From Paracyclopina nana (Eukaryota; Arthropoda; Copepoda; Cyclopoida; Cyclopettidae), in assembly GCA_019096065.1 (NCBI GenBank), contig JAGUCH010000002.1:8692501-8756500 (forward strand): a DNA stretch of 64,000 bases. Direction: 5' to 3'. The notes under the pieces are model-generated. The model searched no databases. It was not told the origin of the DNA and saw only the letters and a list, made by a program, of their open reading frames with translations. Position numbers and translations under genes: made by a program. Shown here in pieces: positions 42,039-57,000 of this stretch. The stretch's first letter is position 1, and every line of letters starts with the position of its first letter.

Positions 42039-45000
42039 ATGTCAGGCTACTCAAGAAGAAGTAGATGGGCCAAAAAAGGCCCCATGGGGCAGAAAAGCAG
42101 TGAGAACACAGAGAGTCACCAGCACCTAGACAACGAAAAGCCAGATAAGATTCAGGGTTCGTTTCTTTCACTAAAAGAGGATTTTGTGGAATTAGTAGAG
42201 CCCTCTTCATCTTCTGTTGCGAGGAAGAAAGCTCGACTTAGGCGACGCAACAGTCAAGCAATTATAAAAAAGCGCACTAGCCAATCGCAAGATTCCAGCC
42301 CTATACGAAGCGTACGAGATAAATTAGATCGTGTGTCGCCAGTCTCTTCACCACGGAGACCCAAAAGAAGCAAATCAGAAGAGAAAATCACCCCTAGTGC
42401 CGAGTTGGGCAAAGATGTCCCATTTGAGGTTGTTCTTAAGCGAGTATTAGTGCTTTCCCAAAGAGGCGATTGGAATGGTTGCGAGCAGGCTCTTAGGTGA
42501 CTTTTTTTACATGTACTGCCATGCCTTAAATTTTTCAAAAGATCGCTGATAGGGCTGTTGAGAAGCACGGCAAAGTGGCTCCTTTGCTGGATTTGCGAGA
42601 TCCTGCCACCGGAAATACACCCTTGATGTATGCTACTATCGAGAACAAGATTTCCCTGATGGAAAAGATGATTTCGTTAGGATCCCAATCCAGCGCTCGA
42701 AACAAGGTTTGTCAGCTAGCATTAAACCACGTTACCTGATAGCACGTGGCATATCCAAGCATATTTAAGCTATGGCATTCTACTATGACAGCGTAGCATA
42801 TATTATTGGGTAACCCTGAATTGTGCTCCAATTCTATCGCAGGAAAACTATACCGCCCTCCACTTGGCATGCATGTACTCAAAAAACGATACGGTCATCT
42901 TTCTAATTTCCCAGCCTGGAGCAAAAATGATCATTGCCACAACTGGAGGACCCAAAGAGCAAACCTGCCTTCATTTGACGGCTGCGAGACAAGCCTCACA
43001 AGAGGTATTACCTAATTGACTTTGAAGCTATGGTTGCCATCATAGCTTCAAAGCTAATTAATTGGGCTTTGCTCACGGTGTAGTTACATTTTTCCGAATA
43101 ATGTAAAAAAGATGGCATTAGAAGTAACCTCCGATTCTTTTTCAGTGTCGTTTCAACTAGTTCGTCGCATAATCGTTATCATTTGGCTTTTTGACTTAAA
43201 AAAACGAAATATTTGGCATTTTTGTCAAGAAAGGAGAGATTTTCGGACTTGTGCAGAAAGCTCCACAGTGGTTCAAGCGTGATGTTCTTGGTCAAATTGT
43301 CCTACAAAGCATGCAGTTAGTACTGAATTTGCAATTAAAATAGCTACAAAACAAGATAAAAACTTGCTTTTCAAAAAATTAGAAGACTGAAATATTAGTG
43401 AAGTAGTTGAAATATATCAAATCTGGATGCTTTTTAAATTGATCGGAGGTTCAATATTTTTAGATCGGGGCTAGTAGCGGGGCGGGTGCAAACAGAAAAA
43501 GATCGAAATTCAATTTTCAGCCTGCTTAGCTTACAATGCTATTAGCTGGGGTATCATTAGCTCCTCCTAGCGGCAAAAATCATTACTACCAGAGCCTCCG
43601 TGAGCAAAGCCCAATTGACAACTGTACAACAACACAACTTGAGCAACTTGCAATCACGCGCACTAAGCTATAAAATATGTACTCACCCATGCACATGCCA
43701 ATCGTCGCTGCAGAGACTGCAGATCCCAGTATCTGGCTCTATCTTCAGTCGTCAAGAAAATCTAGCTTTTAGTGGCCATAATTGACGATGAGATCTTCTT
43801 CAGTTATTCACGCACGTACTCCAAAATAATCCTCTAAAAATACTTGGTTGAGGGTTATATGGCTCGAAATATTTCAACTCATTGATTCTTCATTTTACTG
43901 AACCGTTGAAAAAGAAGTTTAGAAATTCGGTTTTAATTGATTTACGACTCGTTTGAATAGCCTTGGAAATTAAATGGCTACATGACAAACTCCTCGAGTT
44001 TCAACTTGAAAGCTTGCTTGATTTGATGAAGACAAATAAAAAAATAAGCTGAAAAAAGGTTAATGGCTTTTGTACACAGATTATTTATTTGACATTATTA
44101 TTTATTAATAGGCTGAGACTGAGTTGCTTTTCAAAAGCAGTCATAAGCAGTCAAAAACCGCCAAAAATGAGCATTATTTAACTAAAAGAATATAACCAGG
44201 CCCAATCTACCGAATTAGTGAATACATTTTAGAGATGTATCGGGCCATCATAAGTCTGGCTCGGGCTTTCCAACAATGACTTTTTTCAAGCTTCGGGATT
44301 TTTTTTTCCGGGCCCACCAAAAAATGTTTCAGGCTTATTCAGGCCTAGATGAAATCAGAGGCTTAGATAACAAGATAAGTGCTACTGGGCGAGGCTTAAG
44401 GGGTGCACGCCCCAAAAGAGACTACCATGTAATTTCGGTCGCGGCTGCCTGAATTCGGGCTGGGGCAGACTTTTGGTTGCTAATAGTTCCTTAATGAGTC
44501 AACTTTACCAAAATAGTCCTATTTTACGAGCTGCGCAATTTTGCTAGGGCTATCTTTTGTCTTTCATAAATATTTTCCCAACTATTATGAATTAAAAGTT
44601 GTAAAACAGAGGTGCCAGTTGGCGTTTTCCTCCTGTCTCAGCATTTTGTTTGAAAATGTTTTCGATCACGCCCACAATCCAGAGCATTTTTTTCTGATTT
44701 TGAGCAAGTTTTCAAACTTTAAAATTGTCATTCGGGCACTTCGGGCTCGTTTTTTTTTGCCTTTATGCCTTTAAGGGCTTTCTGAAAATTGGCTCGGATT
44801 GGGCTCGGGCTGAGGTATTATTTAGCTCAGGCCAGAAATTGGTACCGGGCTTTCGGGCTCGGGCATGAGCCCGATACAGCTTTTATCCGTTCAAATTTCA
44901 ATGTTTTCAATCCGACTATCCAAGCAACTCACAAGGTGACCAGATGTGGCTATTTATAGCCAAAGTGGCTATTTTTGACCCATGTGTGGCTATAGAAAGG

Positions 45001-48000
45001 CAAATCATAACAATACAACGCCTACTTGCGATCAAATGCGGGAAACAATTATTGGTAAACGGAAGGCGTCGGAAGCTGACCACCAATTTGTTTTAAAATC
45101 GTTTTACTTAATTTGAGGCAAACAAAACTTTTGAGCATCCTGTATGAGCTTACCGAGTAAAAGAATGCCAAAGTTTCTTGAATTCTCATCTTAAAAATAA
45201 TTTAATAATCATTATTGCTTCAATACAAGAATTGTCATCATATAAAAACCAATACACTTTGCTAAAAAGTGCTAGGCAGGGTTGTTTCGTTCTATGCCTT
45301 ATAGGAACCCGAAGTCAAGCTGACTGCACTAGATGGCACTGAGTTCAGACGGCTTGACGTCATCAGCGCGCGAGCGTAGTTGACACGTTCATCAAATGAG
45401 CTACTAGATGTGAACTGTACAAAATAGTCAAAAAGAGCCAGCTTCCAATAACAAAAAAGCCACTTTAATTTAGTGTGTCAATCTGGGAACACTTTTAATT
45501 AGTGCTCTAGCTTGCCCGTAAGCCAGCCCAAAGGCCAGCCTGGAATTTTAGGAAAAGATGGAATTTCAGGAAATATAACACCCTTAATATAGTGAGATGT
45601 AAATATAATTGGTCTATTTGAAACTTAGGCTCTACTTAAGCTAATGAAAATTACGCCTTGCAAAAAATAATTAAGAAAATGAGGCATTTTGCTAATTCAG
45701 ACGGCGCAGCGTAAGCAGTGATCAGCCGTCTGAAATCTTATGAGCTCGCCTGTAGGATAAATATGGTACCGTTTTACGGTTCCCTATAGGCTGACGTAAA
45801 CACAAACAAAAAAAAAACAGCAAGCGCCAAACCAATGTGCTCTGTGCAACGTAACTTGCAATTCGCCAGAAATTAGTAAAAGCAGCCTTTTTCTAGATAT
45901 ACTATTAAGAAACTATTGCCAATGCATCTTTATCTGGTAGCTATGTCTCAATGTCCGTTTCATTGTAAGTTTTGCCCGTGACGGCCGAAAGGAAGCTGCA
46001 TAGCAAATGTTATTGTTATGATTTGCATTTCTATGGAAATTCAGGCCGAATAGCCATAGCCATTCGTGGCTATTTTTGAAAAGTCCGAAAATTTGATATT
46101 TTTACTTAATGAACGCTTGAAAATCATCAAAAAAGCAAGGAAAAAATTAAATTTGCAAAAATGGCTGACTTTTTAAAAATCTTTGGCCACCAATATAAGA
46201 AGACAATCATTATTAAATCCATGATTTCATCCATTGCAATCCGAAAAATTGGAAAAAAAATTCATAATAACTAATATTATCTTGAAAATTCCAAACAAAT
46301 GTGGCTATTTTTCACCAATATATGTGCAATTTGTCTGAGATAGCCAAACTGGCTATTTTAGGGGAAAATCTGGCTACAACCCACTTAAATTTTCCGGTCA
46401 CCCTGGCTACTCAGCTGTCTATCTGGTCGTCAGGACTCGGCTCTCAGGCGAGCAAAATAGTGATGGAACGAGCCGGAAATTTTCAGCTTGATCAAGCTTC
46501 AAGCTTTTTGAAAAGTGTTCGAGCGATCCCAAGCTTTTGAAAATTAGTATCAAGCTTTTTCAAGCTCAAAATTTCACATTTCAAGCTTTTTTCAAGCTTT
46601 TCACTTTTTTAGTATTTTGACATAAAAAATGGCAATTAGCCACCAGATTAGACAAAATTACCAAAAAACATTGAAAAATAGCTTTAACTTAGATTTAAGT
46701 ACTTCACTCCCTCAAGTATTTGTTAATTTTAAAATCAGCCCTTTTTGTTTTGATTTAAAATGGATAAAGTTTTGAAATTTTTTGGGGTCAAGCTTTTTCA
46801 AGCTTTGCATTTTTGGGTTCAAGCTTTTTCAAGCTTTTCAAAATTTGGTTCGAGCGATCCCAAGCTTTTTGCTTATGTAGCTCAAGCTGGGTTTCAGCTT
46901 CAAGCTTTCAAGCCAAGCTGAAACTCGTTCCATCACTAGAGCAAATTAATTCCTGTGACCCCTGAAGTTGCATGAACGCGAATGGTGAGATATCGTTCTT
47001 TTGATGAGTCAAAACCAAAGAGAAGTAAGCACGTTCCATGCGCAAAGTGAAGCATGTTTTGCGTCAGCAATCCTCAAATCATGGCCTTGATATCTCCTTT
47101 TTAGCCAGTCCACGTGGCTCGAGAGCTCTTGCGCCATGGCCCCAAAGGCCTTCGCTGTCAGGAAGATGCAGATGGCAACATCCCCATCATGGCTGCCATT
47201 GATGCTGGTGGCTTCCTGCTTTGCCACGAGCTTCTTTCAGAAGACGCTGAAAATCAAATCACCTTTTCAAAGGTTGGCGACAAAACTCTCGCATTTCAAG
47301 AGGCTTTGCTACACGCCTTTTCTTGCAGCGCCCCATGAAGGACACTTTATTGCATTTGGCTACGAGGAGGCAGGACAGCGAATTGATCAAGTTATTGGTT
47401 GAAGCTGGATGTCCAGTCGACAAAACAAACGCAGAAGGACAGACCTGCTTGCACATTGCAGCTCTCAACGGAGATGATGCAGCCTTGAGGTGCGAAAATG
47501 AGCGTCACATTTCAATAGTCATATGCCTCGAAGTTCCCTTGCAATTTGTTCTTTTCATTAAACTTGCATGATGTTGCCATGCTGGTCTTTAATTGATGCA
47601 CTCAAGTGCTTTTGACCATATTTATTGGCTTATTAACGAAATGACTCTGGGTGTTTGTAGAAATGTTATGTAACTCGGATGTGAGTTTCCGACAGCACAA
47701 AGTTAATTGGCCTCTTTTTCAGGCTTTTTTACCTTGCGAAAGCAGATGCCTCTATCGCTGATGTTCTAGATCGAACCCCTATTTACCTTGCTGCTGAGCG
47801 AGGCCATACTACTGTGGTTGATTTTCTGGCTGATAAGTTTAAGGTAACGGTTTTTTATAATATCATCCCTAACTGTTCCGATAAATTCTAGAGTAAAGTC
47901 TTTGCTTGTATCATATTGTGAATCATGCTCCTCCTACGATTAAGTTTCCATTTTCGATGTTTGTTACAGTCCTCAATTTTTTCCCGAGCAAAAGATGGAA

Positions 48001-51000
48001 GCACTTTACTTCACGTGGCTTCATTACATGGGCACTCTGAGACAGCCATGATCCTTCATAAAAGAGGGGTCCCCCTCCTAATGCCCAACAGGTAAGTCGT
48101 TATTCTTGTATCAAGATTGTTCATTCAACGCATTCATATTTTACAGCAAAGGTGCTCGAGGGCTGCACGTAGCAGCAAAAAACGGCCACATAGGAGTGAT
48201 TAAAGCTATTCTTACCAAGGGGGAAAACGTGAACATCTTGACCAATGACAATTACTCTGCGCTCCACTTGGCCATCGAAGCTGGTCAACCTGCTGTTGTC
48301 GAATCCCTCCTCGGCCACGGAGCCGATGTGCATATTCGAGGGGGGCCAGATAACGCCACTCCTCTTCATATGTCATGTCAGATAGGAGAGGCTCGCGGTG
48401 AAAGATGCACGAAAATGCTGCTGAAATCTGGCGCTAACCCCAACCTACCCATGTCCAATGGCTGCACACCGTTGCACATTTCAGCTCAAGCCGGAGGTGT
48501 GCGAAACATCCGACTTCTGCTCGAGAATGGTGCTGACATTAACAAAGTAGATGACGCCGGAGAAACTGCGGTTCATGCGGCCGTGCGACATTCCAACTTT
48601 AAGGCTCTTAAGGTAATCAGCAAGCAGCATCAACACACTTTTTGAATGGCATATCAACCTTCTAGAGCATGTTGGGTTTTTTGGCTCGGTATTTGGGAGA
48701 CAGCGTTTCAGACTACGTGACGCAAGAAAACAAAATTGTAAGCACTCATGCTAATGAGCTTTATTTTGAAAAAGGCGACTAGAATTTGAATTTTAATTAG
48801 GGTGAAACTCCACTTCATGCAGCTTGCAGCATTGGCAAAGGGCAACTGCATTATCCTGGCGAAGATCTGCACATTATTGACCTGCTCATGTCTCTTGGAG
48901 GTGACTCGTGTTTTATGAAAATGACCAATACAACCAGAGAATCTCCGCTGCACTATGCGGCCTCTTGTGGCAACGTCGAGACCTTAGAGGCCGTTTTTAA
49001 GCGCCTGGATGCAAGCCAAATACAATTAGGCGTCAACACGCAATCTGCAATTGGATGGTCGCCATTGTGTACTGCCTCGGCTCGAGGCCACTTGAAATGT
49101 GTTGAGCTGATGCTGCAGGTAACGAATAAAAGCAAGCTTTTCGCTTTTGTGAGTAAATTGGCTGCTATCAAGACGGCCCCTTTTTGCCATCGCGTCAAGG
49201 CCACGTAATAATTGGCTCCAAACAAAGCAACGAGAGGCTGGATGCAGCCAGAAGTTTGTCTTGTGGTTTTTTCAGAATCATGGCCGGGTCGATGTGTTCG
49301 ACCACGAGGGCAAATCCTCTTTGCATCTGGCCGCAGAGAACGGGAGTGAAGATGTTTGCCGGGCCTTGATTGATGCCAACGCGTTCGTCAATAGCAAAAC
49401 TAAGGCTGGATGGACGGCGTTGCATTTTGCAGCTCAAAAAGGCCACTCTGGCCTCGTTAGCTACCTCGTGAAGAAAAAAGGAGCCACCATTGACTCGCTC
49501 ACGATGAAAAAGCAGACGCCACTGCAATTAGCTGCCACCTCAGGGAAAATTGAGGCAAGTCATTGCACATTCGTTGTTTTGAAGACTAGCTGCTTTTATT
49601 AGGGTGCCTCAGATGAAAGTTTACCTCATCATTTGAATCGAGACTTTTCATTCTTTGAATTCAAAATACGTATGTTTGTAGTTAGACAAATACAAAGCAA
49701 TTTTGAGTATAATGTATTCTAAGGCAAAGCAAAAATGATAAGAGTTGAGTAAGCGTTCACGAAAAGCATGAAAAAGTACTTTAGAAGAGTAGATAAGATG
49801 ATTTACACCTTTAACGTTTTATTGTAACAGCAAACAAAGCAAAGGTTATATCCAGATATAGCAGGTAAAACAAGGTGTGAGGAAAAAAGGTGATTAATGC
49901 TTTAGGTAAGTATGAGGAAAACATTGACTTGCACTTTCGTTGAAGTATGAGGCACTGAAGTGCAAATGAATCAGATAATGAAGCTTCATTAGACTTAATT
50001 GGGGTCAGTGTTTTGCCTCTATTAGATTTGAAGCTTTTCATTGAAGGTTTGTCGAATACTCATCGAATTAGGTGCCTCTTTGGACGCGAGCGATGTCTCT
50101 GGACAAAAAGCTATTCATTTGGCGGCACAAGCGGATCAAGTGAGCAGACCCTAATGTGCTAGAATAAATACGTACTAGCGTATTTTCTCTCATCTTTTGT
50201 AGGCCGAAGTCATACTGATGCTCTTGGAAGCAAGGCCTTCTCTTGCTTCTGCCACTACCAAGGATGGGAACACGTGCGCCCACATTGCGGCAAAAAAGGG
50301 ATCTTCCATGGTCGTCGGTGAGCTGATGAAATTCGACAAATCCGCCGTGATCGCATCTCGCAACAAAATCACGGAATCCACGACTCTCCATATTGCCACG
50401 GAAGGAGGCCACAAGTAACTATAATCCTATTCATTCTTCAAAGCACATGTTTTGTCGAGTCGGAAAAGCTTGATCCCTTGCCTTAGCGAGTCAGCCAATT
50501 ATTGTTCCGCTTTTCCTCCTGCGGCCTCGTTTTCTGTGAAGATAATTGATATTTTCTAGAGAACTGGTTCAACTCCTCATTAGTGAAGGAGCCTCTGCTG
50601 TTGATGAGACGAAAGGGGGTCTCACTGCCGTGCAGATTGCTGCACAGTACGGCCATTGTGAAATACTTGCGTTGTTTGCCAAACTGGGAGCAAACATGAG
50701 ATTGGTATGCAGTGCCTTCTGATTGCCTTTTCATTTTTAAGTTTCAATTACTTTTTCTATAGACTCAGCCTACTCTTCCCAGAATGAAAAGTTGTTTAAC
50801 AATTAGCCTTCTTTTACTCTGAGCAAAATATAACATCTGCCTCTAAAACAGGGTAACCTACAAAAAGCGGAGTAATTAAGTAGCGCTTGGATAAGTCAGA
50901 TCTTATTGGTTTTTTTAGATCGAGCTCCAAGTCAAGCAGAGTCTGAATGGGTACATCTGTGTACATGATAGCTAAATGCTCTGCCTGATTTTTTTCCCTT

Positions 51001-54000
51001 AAAATCAGATCTCTTTTTTTATCCGCTTTTCGTGGGGCACCTTGATTATAAGCATTACGTTGGGCTATTTCTTAAGCCTTGAAGTAGAGTTCAGTTATTG
51101 TCGGTGTAAAAGCTAATCTATTTTAAGTAGCCTTGCTTCACATAATAATAGGTCTCCAATTGGAGGCAATCGCAGCCAAATTAGCCATAAGTAGTCCATT
51201 TAGCTACTGAGTTTGGTTCGAATCGCTTAAGTTGTTGCTGAGCTATCAGCTTTCTAGGACCGTTGCTTAATTTCAGGAGCTTTCCTTAATAAGTAAAAGA
51301 ACGAGCTTTTGATTAGCTGTTTCCTCATCATAAGGATAATCTGAATATTCGGTTGGGAATGTTAAACAATATAGGCCTTCTACACAGCAAAAATCCACTC
51401 TTATCATGATAGGATGTTATACATTTTGTTGTTCACTTCCGGTTTGGCTGGTCACCTCGTCAGTCAGTCTACTTGCCCACATTCAAGCTCTCTATTTTTG
51501 TCCTAGCTGAGTCGCAGGAATGGGATGAGTGCTTTGCACATGGCTGCACTCTACGGGGAGGCTGATGCAGTTCGTGAGTTGCTGTCCTATGTACCAAGCC
51601 AAGTGAGATCTGGGTTCCCGGCCTCGGCCAACGCAGCCGTGGCCAAAGAGCTTGCCTCCGAGTCCGACCTCACTCCCCTGCACATGGCCAGCTTCTCAGG
51701 TAGCGACGATGCAGTGAGAGCCCTTTTGAATTCTCCTGCGACAACAGTGGAGCCAGCCACAACACCTAGTGGATACACTGCCCTTCATCTTGCATGTCTA
51801 GGGGGACATGTCGGCGTGGTTGGACTTTTAATTAGCAGATCAACTGCTTTACTCTTGGTAAGCTCGGATGCATGCTAAGTTCATAAGCCTTGGCTATTTA
51901 CCATTCATTTTCTAACTAGCCAACTGATGTCTTCCCACGCGCCTTATTAGCTGCTACTTACTTATATTTTAGTTAGTAGATTTCCTGCTACTCACTTTAT
52001 TAGCAGAAGATTTGATGGCCTGTTTTAGTACTTACTGCTTGAGTTGCTTTTGACTTTACCTAATCCTTTTTAATCTCATGATAGTGGGATTTGCATTTTG
52101 CAACTGTCCCTTGATGTGGTGACCTCTCCAATTTTAAGCACTACATATTTTAAAAGGGCACTTTATTAGCATGCTCGCAAATATTGTTTTCTCAAATTTT
52201 TGGTAGAATATTTGCTTATTGCGGATGAATTCAAAAGAAAACCCTACCACATCTTCACATACGGTGCTCAAAGTGATTTTCATAGCGTACATAGTAAGTA
52301 CTCGGTCTTTTAGCACCAATATGTATAAGAACATGACTGAAAAGTTTCAGCCCACAAATGCTCGCAATAACTTACGCTCTGTATAAATATAGATACGTTA
52401 GATGATTTAGATTGCTTAGATGATCATCTTTGTCATCTATATTTGGACTGTTACTTGCCTGTGCTCAAGTGCGGTATATATACAGTCTGACCGTTCAAAA
52501 TTGGACGGTACGGGAATCTAAACTTTTTGTCACATATTCAATAAATACAGGACTTTTAAATGATAGCGTTGGAAAGATTGAGCCTTTTCCCATCTTTTTT
52601 GTAAAAGTAGAAAAAATCAATTAAAAGAGTAAAAACCGGGAAAATTCAATTTTCCCAATGCAACCCAGAAAATTGTCATGAAAAAACTGATGCATCATTA
52701 ATTTTTGCTGACACGCGGAATTCACAATAATATTTTTCATTTTGTCAGAAAACAAAAAAGATGTCCAAAGGTACAAGCTTTCCAACGATACCAATTAAGT
52801 CTCAAAATTCATGAATTCATAACACAAACTTTTGATTCCTGCACCGTCCAATTTTGAACGGTCAGACGGTATATACTAGATGATTCTTGGATAAGCCATC
52901 TATAATTGGACCAAATATAGATTATTTTACTCTTCAACAATGCTCAAGCAAATTAATGGTTTTTGAAATATTGCTCCTTATAATACAAGGCTCTTTTAAA
53001 ATATTTATTTAGGGAAAATAATCAAAACAATTATAATAACTTTTCATTTTATTGTGAGGAATTACTTATTAAAGAACTTAAATAATAGCTCTAATTTAAT
53101 AAGGCCAAAAAGCTTGAAAATGTTCGAGCCAGAAGATCAATATTTCACTTGATTTTTATTCCAAAAAAGCATTTTAAAAATTGGGGTTTCTTTGGCTCTT
53201 TTTCCATGCTTCATTTATCAAGCTCAGTAATAATTGGGAAAAGTACAATTTATTTTGGATATTATTATGAAACACTTAACATTGATTTCTTTTATTTAGG
53301 GTTTTACGTAGTTTGGCCAATTGGTAGGTGGAATATATTTAAAGATATTTTGGGTCTAGCTCAACATTACCTGTGACTGAGTGACTGAGATGTGACTCAG
53401 CATAGCTGATTGCAATCATCTAAATTAGTCCAAATATAGATGACAGCAAAAAATCATCTATTTTTATACATCTTGTAAGAGATTTGTGGTACAAATATAG
53501 ATGACGATCGGCAAAAATCATCCATATTTGGACCAAAAACGGTGCAAATATAGATGACAAAGATGATCATCTAAGTTATCTAAATCATCTTACGCACCTA
53601 TATTTATACAGACCCCAATAACTTATGTACAATAAGATTGAAAATTGTCACTCTTTCACTGTATTTTGTCGCAATTTAAAATTAAATAAGTATCTGACTT
53701 GAGATTAGCATATCTAACTATGGCTCATTATCTTCCGCGTCTTTGATCGTGACTTGGTTGCGGTTGTTATCGGTTCTTATTTACTGACGAGGTTGCGATG
53801 TCAGTACATAAGAAGCGATAACAACCGTAACCAAGTCACGATCAAAGACGCGGAAGATAATAAGCCAATTTCTTCATTATCTTATTTATCGTAAGTTGAA
53901 ATAATTTAATTTTCAATAATATAATTTTCAATAATATCATACGCATACGATTTTTGATAAAGTGATTGGATTTTCAATAAGCTTATTTAATTTTCAGTTG

Positions 54001-57000
54001 TATTATTACATTTTGCATGGGGAACATAAGACAAGCAAAATGCGATATAGATTGTGCTGATTTTTTGGTTCCTTGGCATGCGTGGCAATTGTGAAAAAAT
54101 AGCACTTTTGCCTAAACGCAAAAAAGTTGTTTTTGTAATTTTAGGGAGCAAAATGGCAAAAGAAAGTGCTCCTAATGAAAGTCATTGAATTTTGGATCAT
54201 GAGTCGCATCACATCCAGACCTAGACATGATGGATCAAATTAGCTCAACATTCCATGAGTTCAGAGCAACTAAGATGAGCTTGAGTAGATTTGAAAAAAA
54301 TTGTCAATTTTTTTTTCAAATTAGCCCTCAGTCTCAATAAGTTGAGGAAAAGGTATTTATCTGGCAGTCATGATAGATATGCTACATATGTCGTACTGGC
54401 CATCTTGATATAGATCATCTTGGTTCTGGCATGGGAAAAAGCTAGGGATTTGGCATCACTAGTAGCGGACGTTCGATTTTGTGGGTCGAAAAAAGGGGAA
54501 TACCGTGAAAAGTCCGCTATGTCAAAAGTCCCAATTTATTAAGTCCTCAACTCAAAAGTCCTGATCTAAAAAGTAGACTCTATAAAGACCTGGTAATGCA
54601 AGTATAATTCAGTAAATGTAATGGCTCTAATCTACCAGAAATTGATTTAGCAGAGGGGATGAAATTGATAGCTCGGGTTCCATGATCCTGAATCACTATT
54701 CCTTAGAGCAGAGCACAATCCAAAAGTTCACATTAGAACCCCAAGAAGATAATTACACTTCAATCCACATTTTTAATTTGGTCAAGCCTCTGTAGGTGAG
54801 CGCCAAAATGCAGAAAAAAGTATGAACTGAGAAATCATGTTAAATAATACCCTGTTCATCTATTCTACTTTTTCTCAACTTTCCAAGCTCAAGAAAAAAG
54901 TTGTTGTAACGCTACAAATTTCCATGCGTGTTTAAAGCTGTTCTCACTCATACCTTAGCAATAATTGCTTTTAGGGTTGACTTGAAGACCATTTATGTTG
55001 TCATAGAACAAAAAAATTCTTATGACTGATGAAGTTATATATGATTTTGTCGTGGTAGATGAACAGGTCATAAGAGTTGATCTTGGAAGCTTCTTCATGG
55101 AGTTGCAATAAGGATTGTAAAATTGAATGTGTGGTCTTTTATATACAATGGGACTTTTCACATCCAGTCTTTACACAAAAGGACTTTTGGTATCTGTTCT
55201 TTTTATAAGTGGACTTTTGGTGTCTATTATTTTTGCAACCGGACTTTTTTATCTGGACTTTTCGCACTCCGGACTTTTTACAGTACTTCAGAAAAAAGCC
55301 AGCCAGTGCTCAGCAATTGTTGGCTGTGTAAAGTGTAGTTGCGTGACATTACCGTATTTGTTACGCAGAGATGTTGCTGCTTCAGGAAAGGTTTGACTAG
55401 AAGAGCCAAGCCAAGATAAGATGATCTATAATTAACAATTTCATTTTTTGTCAGTTTCTCTCAAAGAATGCCTAAATTGAGAGCTTTACAGAAGTAAAAA
55501 AAAAAAATCTGACATCACTCACTTCAAAAACAGAACAGTTTCAGCAAAAATTACCCATATTGGAAATAAAGGAGTAGATGAGAAAAGCAGCAAAGATATA
55601 CTGATACTAGCCCTTCCTGTTTTTAAGACCTGGCCAAGAAAATTCAAAATCATTGAAGTTAAAGTTAATTATATTATAAATTGATAATCAAATCCAAGCT
55701 AAAATTGAAATTTTCTTTTGCAGAACCTTAAAAAACAAAAACAAAAAATGCGACTAAAATGATGACTATGAAAGCTTTTGTGTGCCCAAAGATGATGATT
55801 TTTAATCATATGCTACTATTTCAATAGAAAATCGAACCCTCAAATTCATCGAAAACAAGCACAATTTTTTGCCCAAATAGGTTGGCTCGTTACATCAAAA
55901 TAACGATTCCGACCCACCACATTGACCTGGTAAAGTTCTTTACCCAAACTCTCTCAACCACCCAAAAGTGCTAGGATGCTAGGATGACCAGGAAAAGAGA
56001 TACACAGAAACAATTGTAGCAAAACATTTGCAACAATTTAATATAACGTTTGGCACTCCTCTCTCCTCTCATGACCAATCTAGCGATTTGCTTATGAAAT
56101 AAAAAGGTTAGCCCTTTTGATGAGGGGTGTTTGAAGCTCTAGCTATTTAGCAAAAAAAGCACGCCGAAGAGAGCTAGAGGTTTTTTAAAAATTTTTGTTA
56201 TGGGAAGCGCCAGGCTAGGATTTTATAACTACCCTCAAACAAACCCTTGGGACATAAGCTTTCGGAAAATATATAGGTTTAGGGGTGGTTGACGAAGTGT
56301 AGGTTAGGTTTTCTCTCAAGTCAATTTGCCACGCTATCACAGTCTCCGCGCTGTGATTGCAAAATAGCCTGTCCGCTCTCAAGGTGATGCAAAATCTTTT
56401 GAAAAAGCTGAGAAAATTGGAAAAAGTTAGCCCTAACGTAGTGGAATGGCCCTGACTTTTCTAAATACTCAAAAAATAGGAAATATCTTCAAAATAATCG
56501 AAAAAAACCTCTGAAACGCTCGCAGCCCAGTAAGCGGTTAAAGAAATGTACTCACATGTTTTTGGTTTTTAACGAGGATTTTTGGGGAATTATGAGTTCA
56601 TACAAACTATTTGGTAATTTTGGTTCACGTCGCCTCATCTAAGTACCGTCACAGTAGTTTGACTAGTTTCTGACACAACATGTCCTGGTAGACCATATTC
56701 CGGGTTCCCGTTTGAAACTCAATGGTCACTTTTTGCGGCAAGAGAAACTGCTTACGTTTATCTTCCTTTTTTTAGTGCCAGCTGCACTCAAAGGATAAAA
56801 GTCTCTAGAATTTTGTAGCAAGCATTCTTTCATTCAGTGACAGCAGTAACTTTTTCAGACACGTTATAGCACTGTTTTGCTACGTAAAGTAGAAGATTCC
56901 CCTTATTCCTTGACAGTGTTTAATGTGATTAAAACTGCTGATTAAATGTATTGGACATTTCAGATTTTTGGGAAAAGGCTAAAAAATGCGCGAAACTCAA

